Shown piece by piece: positions 54,701 to 64,000 of a stretch of DNA of 64,000 nucleotides. The notes under the pieces are model-generated. The model worked only from the letters and a program-made list of their open reading frames with translations, was not told the DNA's origin and did not search any database. The stretch's first letter is position 1; the number at the start of each line of letters is the position of its first letter. This stretch comes from Petrosia ficiformis (Eukaryota; Porifera; Demospongiae; Haplosclerida; Petrosiidae): NCBI GenBank assembly GCA_947044365.1, contig OX345636.1:56771746-56835745 (forward strand). Reading direction: 5' to 3'. Both the position numbers and the translations under genes were made by a program.

Positions 54701-57700
54701 GACTCCTAATACATTGAAGAGTCTATAGCACTACTGGTGGTGTATGTAATCATAACCATTCAATGAGTTTGCTGTACTTCACCATGTAGAGATCCTAATA
54801 CATTGAAGAGCCTATAGCACTACTGGTGGTATATGTAATCATAACTATTCAATGAGTGTGCTGTACTTCACTATGTGTAGACTCCTAATACTTTGAAGAG
54901 CCTATAGCACTACTGGTGGTATATGTAATCATAGCTATTCAATGAGTGTGCTGTACTTCACCATATAGAGACTCCTAATACATTGAAGAGCCTATAGCAC
55001 TACTGGTGGTGTATGTAATCATAACTATTCCATGAGTGTGCTGTACTGCACCATGTCGGGACTCCTAATACATTGAAGAGCCTATAGCACTACTGGTGGT
55101 ATATGTAATCATAACTATTCAATGAGTGTGCTGTACTTCACCATGTAGAGACTCCTAATACATTGAAGAGCCTATAGCACTACTGGTGGTGTATGTAATC
55201 ATAACTATTCAATGAGTGTGCTGTACTGCACCATGTGTAGGTAGACTCCTAATACATTGAAGAGCCTATAGCACTACTGGTGGTATATGTAATCATAGCT
55301 ATTCAATGAGTGTGCTGTACTGCACCATTTGTAGACTCCTAATACATTGAAGAGCCTATAGCACTACTGGTGGTATATGTAATCATAACTATTCAATGAG
55401 TGTGCTGTACTGCACCATGTGTAGGTAGACTCCTAATACATTGAAGAGCCTATAGCACTACTGGTGGTATATGTAATCATAGCTATTCAATGAGTGTGCT
55501 GTACTTCACCATGTAGAGACTCCTAATACATTGAAGAGCCTATAGCACTACTGGTGGTGTATGTAATCATAACTATTCAATGAGTGTGCTGTACTTCACC
55601 ATGTAGAGACTCCTAATACATTGAAGAGCCTATAGCACTACTGGTGGTATATGTAATCATAACTATTCAATGAGTGTGCTGTACTTCACTATGTGTAGAC
55701 TCCTAATACATTGAAGAGCCTATAGCACTACTGGTGGTATATGTAATCATAACTATTCAATGAGTGTGCTGTACTGCACCATGTGTAGGTAGACTCCTAA
55801 TACATTGAAGAGCCTATAGCACTACTGGTGGTGTATGTAATCATAGCTATTCAATGAGTGTGCTGTACTTCACCATGTATAGACTCCTAATACATTGAAG
55901 AGCCTATAGCACTACTGGTGGTGTATGTAATCATAACTATTCAATGAGTGTGCTGTATTGCACCATGTGTAGGTAGACTCCTAATACATTGAAGAGCCTA
56001 TAGCACTACTGGTGGTGTATGTAATCATAACTATTCAATGAGTGTGCTGTACTGCACCATGTGGGGAATCCTAATACATTGAAGAGCCTATAGCACTACT
56101 GGTGGTATATGTAATCATAACTATTCAATGAGTGTGCTGTACTGCACCATGTGTAGGTAGACTCCTAATACATTGAAGAGCCTATAGCACTACTGGTGGT
56201 ATATGTAATCATAGCTATTCAATGAGTGTGCTGTACTGCACCATGTGTAGACTCCTAATACATTGAAGAGCCTATAGCACTACTGGTGGTATATGTAATC
56301 ATAACTATTCAATGAGTGTGCTGTACTGCACCATGTGTAGGTAGACTCCTAATACATTGAAGAGCCTATAGCACTACTGGTGGTATATGTAATCATAGCT
56401 ATTCAATGAGTGTGCTGTACTTCACGATCACCATGTATAGACTCCTAATACATTGAAGAGCCTATAGCACTACTGGTGGTGTATGTAATCATAACTATTC
56501 AATGAGTGTGCTGTACTGCACCATGTGTAGGTAGACTCCTAATACATGGAAGAGCCTATAGCACTACTGGTGGTATATGTAATCATAGCTATTCAATGAG
56601 TGTGCTGTACTTCACGATCAACATGTATAGACTCCTAATACATTGAAGAGCCTATAGCACTACTGGTGGTGTATGTAATCATAACTATTCAATGAGTGTG
56701 CTGTACTGCACCATGTGTAGGTAGACTCCTAATACATTGAAGAGCCTATAGCACTACTGGTGGTGTATGTAATCATAACTATTCAATGAGTGTGCTGTAC
56801 TTCACCATGTAGAGACTCCTAATACATTGAAGAGCCTATAGCACTACTGGTGGTGTATGTAATCATAACTATTCCATGAGTGTGCTGTACTGCACCATGT
56901 GGGGACTCCTAATACATTGAAGAGCCTATAGCATTACTGGTGGTATATGTAATCATAACTATTCAATGAGTGTGCTGTACTTCACCATGTAGAGACTCCT
57001 AATACATTGAAGAGCCTATAGCACTACTGGTGGTGTATGTAATCATAACTATTCAATGAGTGTACTGTACTGCACCATGTGTAGGTAGACTTCTAATACA
57101 TTGAAGAGCCTATAGCACTACTGGTGGTGTATGTAATCATAACTATTCAATGAGTGTGCTGTACTGCACCATGTGGGGAATCCTAATACATTGAAGAGCC
57201 TATAGCACTACAGGTGGTATATGTAATCATAACTATTCAATGAGTGTGCTGTACTGCACCATGTGTAGGTAGACTCCTAATACATTGAAGAGCCTATAGC
57301 ACTACTGGTGGTATATGTAATCATAGCTATTCAATGAGTGTGCTGTACTGCACCATGTGTAGACTCCTAATACATTGAAGAGCCTATAGCACTACTGGTG
57401 GTATATGTAATCATAACTATTCAATGAGTGTGCTGTACTGCACCATGTGTAGGTAGACTCCTAATACATTGAAGAGCCTATAGCACTACTGGTGGTATAT
57501 GTAATCATAGCTATTCAATGAGTGTGCTGTACTTCACCATGTGTAGACTCCTAATACATTGAAGAGCCTATAGCACTACTGGTGGTATATGTAATCATAA
57601 CTATTCAATGAGTGTGCTGTACTGCACCATGTGTAGGTAGACTCCTAATACATTGAAGAGCCTATAGCACTACTGGTGGTGTATGTAATCATAACTATTC

Positions 57701-60700
57701 AATGAGTGTACTGTACTGCACCATGTAGAGACTCCTAATACATTGAAGAGCCTATAGCACTACTGGTGGTGTATGTAATCATAACTATTCAATGAGTGTG
57801 CTGTACTGCACCATGTGTAGGTAGACTCCTAATACATTGAAGAGCCTATAGCACTACTGGTGGTGTATGTAATCATAACTATTCAATGAGTGTGCTGTAC
57901 TGCACCATGTGTAGGTAGACTCCTAATACATTGAAGAGCCTATAGCACTACTGGTGGTGTATGTAATCATAACTATTCAATGAGTGTGCTGTACTTCACC
58001 ATGTAGAGACTCCTAATACATTGAAGAGCCTATAGCACTACTGGTGGTATATGTAATCATAGCTATTCAATGAGTGTGCTGTACTTCACCATGTAGAGAC
58101 TCCTAATACATTGAAGAGCCTATAGCACTACTGGTGGTGTATGTAATCATAACTATTCAATGAGTGTGCTGTACTGCACCATGTGTAGGTAGACTCCTAA
58201 TACATTGAAGAGCCTATAGCACTTCTGGTGGTGTATGTAATCATAACTATTCAATGAGTGTGCTGTACTGCACCATGTGGGGACTCCTAATACATTGAAG
58301 AGCCTATAGCACTACTGGTGGTGTATGTAATCATAACTATTCAATGAGTGTGCTGTACTCCACCATGTGTAGGTAGACTCCTAATACATTGAAGAGCCTA
58401 TAGCACTACTGGTGGTATATGTAATCATAGCTATTCAATGAGTGTGCTGTACTTCACCATGTAGAGACTCCTAATACATTGAAGAGCCTATAGCACTACT
58501 GGTGGTGTATGTAATCATAACTATTCAATGAGTGTGCTGTACTGCACCATGTGCAGGTAGATTCCTAATACATTGAAGAGCCTATAGCACTACTGGTGGT
58601 TTATGTAATCACAGCTATTCAATGAGTGTGCTGTACTTCACCATGTAGAGACTCCTAATACATTGAAGAGCCTATAGCACTACTGGTGGTGTATGTAATC
58701 ATAACTATTCAATGAGTGTGCTGTACTGCACCATGTAGAGACTCCTAATACATTGAAGAGCCTATAGCACTACTGGTGGTATATGTAATCATAACTATTC
58801 AATGAGTGTGCTGTACTTCACCATGTAAAGACTCCTAATACATTGAAGAGCCTATAGCACTACTAGTGGTGTATGTAATCATAACCATTCAATGAGTTTG
58901 CTGTACTTCACCATGTAGAGACTCCTAATACATTGAAGAGCCTATAGCACTACTGGTGGTATATGTAATCATAACTATTCAATGAGTGTGCTGTACTTCA
59001 CTATGTGTAGACTCCTAATATATTGAAGAGCCTATAGCACTACTGGTGGTATATGTAATCATAGCTATTCAATGAGTGTGCTGTACTTCACCATGTAGAG
59101 ACTCCTAATACATTGAAGAGCCTATAGCACTACTGGTGGTGTATGTAATCATAACTATTCAATGAGTGTGCTGTACTGCACCATGTGTAGGTAGACTCCT
59201 AATACATTGAAGAGCCTATAGCACTTCTGGTGGTGTATGTAATCATAACTATTCAATGAGTGTGCTGTACTGCACCATGTGGGGACTCCTAATACATTGA
59301 AGAGCCTATAGCACTACTGGTGGTATATGTAATCATAACTATTCAATGAGTGTGCTGTACTGCACCATGTGTAGGTAGACTCCTAATACATTGAAGAGCC
59401 TATAGCACTACTGGTGGTATATGTAATCATAACTATTCAATGAGTGTACTGTACTGCACCATGTAGAGACTCCTAATACATTGAAGAGCCTATAGCACTA
59501 CTGGTGGTGTATGTAATCATAACTATTCAATGAGTGTGCTGTACTGCACCATGTGTAGGTAGACTCCTAATACATTGAAGAGCCTATAGCACTACTGGTG
59601 GTATATGTAATCATAGCTATTCAATGAGTGTGCTGTACTTCACCATGTAGAGACTCCTAATGCATTGAAGAGCCTATAGCACTACTGGTGGTATATGTAA
59701 TCATAACTATTCAATGAGTGTGCTGTACTTCACCATGTAGAGACTCCTAATGCATTGAAGAGCCTATAGCACTACTGGTGGTATATGTAATCATAACTAT
59801 TCAATGAGTGTGCTGTACTTCAATATGTGTAGACTCCTAATATATTGAAGAGCCTATAGCACTACTGGTGGTATATGTAATCATAGCTATTCAATGAGTG
59901 TGCTGTACTTCACCATGTAGAGACTCCTAATACATTGAAGAGCCTATAGCACTACTGGTGGAGTATGTAATCATAACTATTCAATGAGTGTGCTGTACTG
60001 CACCATGTGTAGGTAGACTCCTAATACATTGAAGAGCCTATAGCACTACTGGTGGTATATGTAATCATAGCTATTCAATGAGTGTGCTGTACTTCACCAT
60101 GTAGAGACTCTTAATACATTGAAGAGCCTATAGCACTTCTGGTGGTGTATGTAATCATAACTATTCAATGAGTGTGCTGTACTGCACCATGTGCAGGTAG
60201 ATTCCTAATACATTGAAGAGCCTATAGCACTACTGGTGGTTTATGTAATCACAGCTATTCAATGAGTGTGCTGTACTTCACCATGTAGAGACTCCTAATA
60301 CATTGAAGAGCCTATAGCACTACTGGTGGTGTATGTAATCATAACTATTCAATGAGTGTGCTGTACTGCACCATGTAGAGACTCCTAATACATTGAAGAG
60401 CCTATAGCACTACTGGTGGTATATGTAATCATAACTATTCAATGAGTGTGCTGTACTTCACCATGTAAAGACTCCTAATACATTGAAGAGCCTATAGCAC
60501 TACTAGTGGTGTATGTAATCATAACCATTCAATGAGTTTGCTGTACTTCACCATGTAGAGACTCCTAATACATTGAAGAGCCTATAGCACTACTGGTGGT
60601 ATATGTAATCATAACTATTCAATGAGTGTGCTGTACTTCACTATGTGTAGACTCCTAATATATTGAAGAGCCTATAGCACTACTGGTGGTATATGTAATC

Positions 60701-63700
60701 ATAGCTATTCAATGAGTGTGCTGTACTTCACCATGTAGAGACTCCTAATACATTGAAGAGCCTATAGCACTACTGGTGGTGTATGTAATCATAACTATTC
60801 AATGAGTGTGCTGTACTGCACCATGTGTAGGTAGACTCCTAATACATTGAAGAGCCTATAGCACTTCTGGTGGTGTATGTAATCATAACTATTCAATGAG
60901 TGTGCTGTACTGCACCATGTGGGGACTCCTAATACATTGAAGAGCCTATAGCACTACTGGTGGTATATGTAATCATAACTATTCAATGAGTGTGCTGTAC
61001 CGCACCATGTGTAGGTAGACTCCTAATACATTGAAGAGCCTATAGCACTACTGGTGGTATATGTAATCATAACTATTCAATGAGTGTACTGTACTGCACC
61101 ATGTAGAGACTCCTAATACATTGAAGAGCCTATAGCACTACTGGTGGTGTATGTAATCATAACTATTCAATGAGTGTGCTGTACTGCACCATGTGTAGGT
61201 AGACTCCTAATACATTGAAGAGCCTATAGCACTACTGGTGGTATATGTAATCATAGCTATTCAATGAGTGTGCTGTACTTCACCATGTAGAGACTCCTAA
61301 TGCATTGAAGAGCCTATAGCACTACTGGTGGTATATGTAATCATAACTATTCAATGAGTGTGCTGTACTTCACCATGTAGAGACTCCTAATGCATTGAAG
61401 AGCCTATAGCACTACTGGTGGTATATGTAATCATAACTATTCAATGAGTGTGCTGTACTTCAATATGTGTAGACTCCTAATATATTGAAGAGCCTATAGC
61501 ACTACTGGTGGTATATGTAATCATAGCTATTCAATGAGTGTGCTGTACTTCACCATGTAGAGACTCCTAATACATTGAAGAGCCTATAGCACTACTGGTG
61601 GAGTATGTAATCATAACTATTCAATGAGTGTGCTGTACTGCACCATGTGTAGGTAGACTCCTAATACATTGAAGAGCCTATAGCACTACTGGTGGTATAT
61701 GTAATCATAGCTATTCAATGAGTGTGCTGTACTTCACCATGTAGAGACTCTTAATACATTGAAGAGCCTATAGCACTTCTGGTGGTGTATGTAATCATAA
61801 CTATTCAATGAGTGTGCTGTACTGCACCATGTGTAGGTAGACTCCTAATACATTGAAAAGCCTATAGCACTACTGGTGGTATATGTAATCATAGCTATTC
61901 AATGAGTGTGCTGTACTTCACCATGTAGAGACTCCTAATACATTGAAGAGCCTATAGCACTACTGGTGGTGTATGTAATCATAAGTATTCAACGAGTGTG
62001 CTGTACTGCACCATGTAGAGACTCCTAATACATTGAAGAGCCTATAGCACTACTGGTGGTGTATGTAATCATAACTATTCAATGAATGTGCTGTATTTCA
62101 CCATGTAGAGACTCCTAATACATTGAAGAGCCTATAGCACTACTAGTGGTGTATGTAATCATAACCATTCAATGAGTTTGCTGTACTTCACCATGTAGAG
62201 ACTCCTAATACATTGAAGAGCCTATAGCACTACTGGTGGTATATGTAATCATAACTATTCAATGAGTGTGCTGTATTTCACTATGTGTAGACTCCTAATA
62301 TATTGAAGAGCCTATAGCACTACTGGTGGTATATGTAATCATAGCTATTCAATGAGTGTGCTGTACTTCACCATGTAGAGACTCCTAATACATTGAAGAG
62401 CCTATAGCACTACTGATGGTGTATGTAATCATAACTATTCAATGAGTGTGCTGTACTGCACCATGTGTAGGTAGACTCCTAATACATTGAAGAGCCTATA
62501 GCACTACTGGTGGTGTATGTAATCATAACTATTCAATGAGTGTGCTGTACTGCACCATGTGGTGACTCCTAATACATTGAAGAGCCTATAGCACTACTGG
62601 TGGTGTATGTAATCATAACTATTCAATGAGTGTGCTGTACTCCACCATGTGTAGGTAGACTCCTAATACATTGAAGAGCCTATAGCACTACTGGTGGTAT
62701 ATGTAATCATAGCTATTCAATGAGTGTGCTGTACTTCACCATGTAGAGACTCCTAATACATTGAAGAGCCTATAGCACTACTGGTGGTGTATGTAATCAT
62801 AACTATTCAATGAGTGTGCTGTACTGCACCATGTGCAGGTAGATTCCTAATACATTGAAGAGCCTATAGCACTACTGGTGGTATATGTAATCACAGCTAT
62901 TCAATGAGTGTGCTGTACTTCACCATGTAGAGACTCCTAATACATTGAAGAGCCTATAGCACTACTGGTGGTGTATGTAATCATAACTATTCAATGAGTG
63001 TGCTGTACTGCACCATGTGTAGGTAGACTCCTAATACATTGAAGAGCCTATAGCACTTCTGGTGGTGTATGTAATCATAACTATTCAATGAGTGTGCTGT
63101 ACTGCACCATGTGGGGACTCCTAATACATTGAAGAGCCTATAGCACTACTGGTGGTATATGTAATCATAACTATTCAATGAGTGTGCTGTACTGCACCAT
63201 GTGTAGGTAGACTCCTAATACATTGAAGAGCCTATAGCACTACTGGTGGTATATGTAATCATAACTATTCAATGAGTGTACTGTACTGCACCATGTAGAG
63301 ACTCCTAATACATTGAAGAGCCTATAGCACTACTGGTGGTGTATGTAATCATAACTATTCAATGAGTGTGCTGTACTGCACCATGTGTAGGTAGACTCCT
63401 AATACATTGAAGAGCCTAAAGCACTACTGGTGGTATATGTAATCATAGCTATTCAATGAGTGTGCTGTACTTCACCATGTAGAGACTCCTAATGCATTGA
63501 AGAGCCTATAGCACTACTGGTGGTATATGTAATCATAACTATTCAATGAGTGAGCTGTACTTCACCATGTAGAGACTCCTAATGCATTGAAGAGCCTATA
63601 GCACTACTGGTGGTATATGTAATCATAACTATTCAATGAGTGTGCTGTACTTCAATATGTGTAGACTCCTAATATATTGAAGAGCCTATAGCACTACTGG

Positions 63701-64000
63701 TGGTGTATGTAATCATAACTATTCAATGAGTGTGCTGTACTGCACCATGTAGAGACTCCTAATACATTGAAGAGCCTATAGCACTACTGGTGGTGTATGT
63801 AATCATAACTATTCAATGAGTGTGCTGTACTGCACCATGTGTAGGTAGACTCCTAATACATTGAAGAGCCTATAGCACTACTGGTGGTGTATGTAATCAT
63901 AACTATTCAATGAGTGAGCTGTACTTCACCATGTAGAGACTCCTAATGCATTGAAGAGCCTATAGCACTACTGGTGGTATATGTAATCATAACTATTCAA
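48768..64000. repeat. >15.2-kb satellite, 90/94-bp monomers, 18-mer higher-order repeats
   Basis: About 167 monomers. Core strings include CCTATAGCACTACTGGTGGT, ATTCAATGAGTGTGCTGTAC and GACTCCTAATACATTGAAGA. Two lengths: 90 bp (TGTAGAGACT or TGTGTAGACT) and 94 bp (TGTGTAGGTAGACT). From about 48.9 to 53.3 kb the variant order repeats every 1624 bp (17 x 90 + 94). From about 58.5 to 61.7 kb it repeats every 1640 bp (13 x 90 + 5 x 94). No coding frame. The array continues beyond the window. Confidence 0.97.

Noticed and set aside
48768..64000. Possible CRISPR array, because of regular ~90-bp periodicity
   Set aside because: The whole monomer is conserved with no unique spacers, and the context is eukaryotic. 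It is a satellite.

Overview
The window is AT-rich metazoan nuclear DNA. Its genes are split by many short introns (often 50-150 bp, clear GT..AG ends), and it holds multidomain immune-type proteins (Kelch, ZU5, death-fold), hAT, Helitron-like and TTAA-flanked DNA transposons, a tRNA-derived SINE and very large tandem repeats. The compact introns together with Kelch/ZU5/death-fold combinations suggest a sponge (Porifera, probably a demosponge). That is an inference; another early-branching animal is possible. There is no bacterial-type operon, rRNA or CRISPR.

Layout. (1) 1-4.7 kb: 3' end of a + strand gene whose last large exon (1460-1776) encodes a death-domain-like fold, with a possible alternative last exon at 4546-4634, among minisatellites. 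(2) 5.6-22.9 kb: a + strand gene that I reassembled from 24 exons with consistent splice phases. It predicts about 1310 residues: six Kelch repeats, a coiled coil, a ZU5 domain, an acidic linker, an unrecognised middle domain and a C-terminal death-fold/CARD-like helical domain. One intron (8.6-17.3 kb) holds a decayed Helitron-like element (PIF1-type helicase plus OTU protease) on the - strand. A conserved block found 3' of both genes suggests they are tandem paralogues. (3) 23-30 kb: TTAA-flanked and hAT-type non-autonomous elements, plus a few weakly supported exons. (4) 30-31.9 kb: a candidate signal-anchor exon and a tandem pair of tRNA-like SINE units. (5) 31.9-40.1 kb: an 8.3-kb array of a roughly 28-bp repeat, invaded by a 1040-bp TIR element with an intact 153-residue ORF. 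That insertion has since been duplicated together with its flanks (1715-bp unit). (6) 43.4-48.6 kb: four exons of an MGAT1 homologue (Golgi GlcNAc-transferase I), with an in-frame TGA and without the catalytic core. A complete 2.2-kb hAT element with an 8-bp target-site duplication sits in one intron. (7) 48.8-64 kb: more than 15 kb of a 90/94-bp satellite with 18-monomer higher-order repeats, running off the end of the window.

The death-fold gene and the Kelch-ZU5 gene are probably members of one expanded family of intracellular sensor/adaptor proteins. The MGAT1 locus looks pseudogenised or mis-assembled, with tandem DNA lying where exons should be. Exon joins were made by eye from splice sites and phase; no alignment or transcript data were available.
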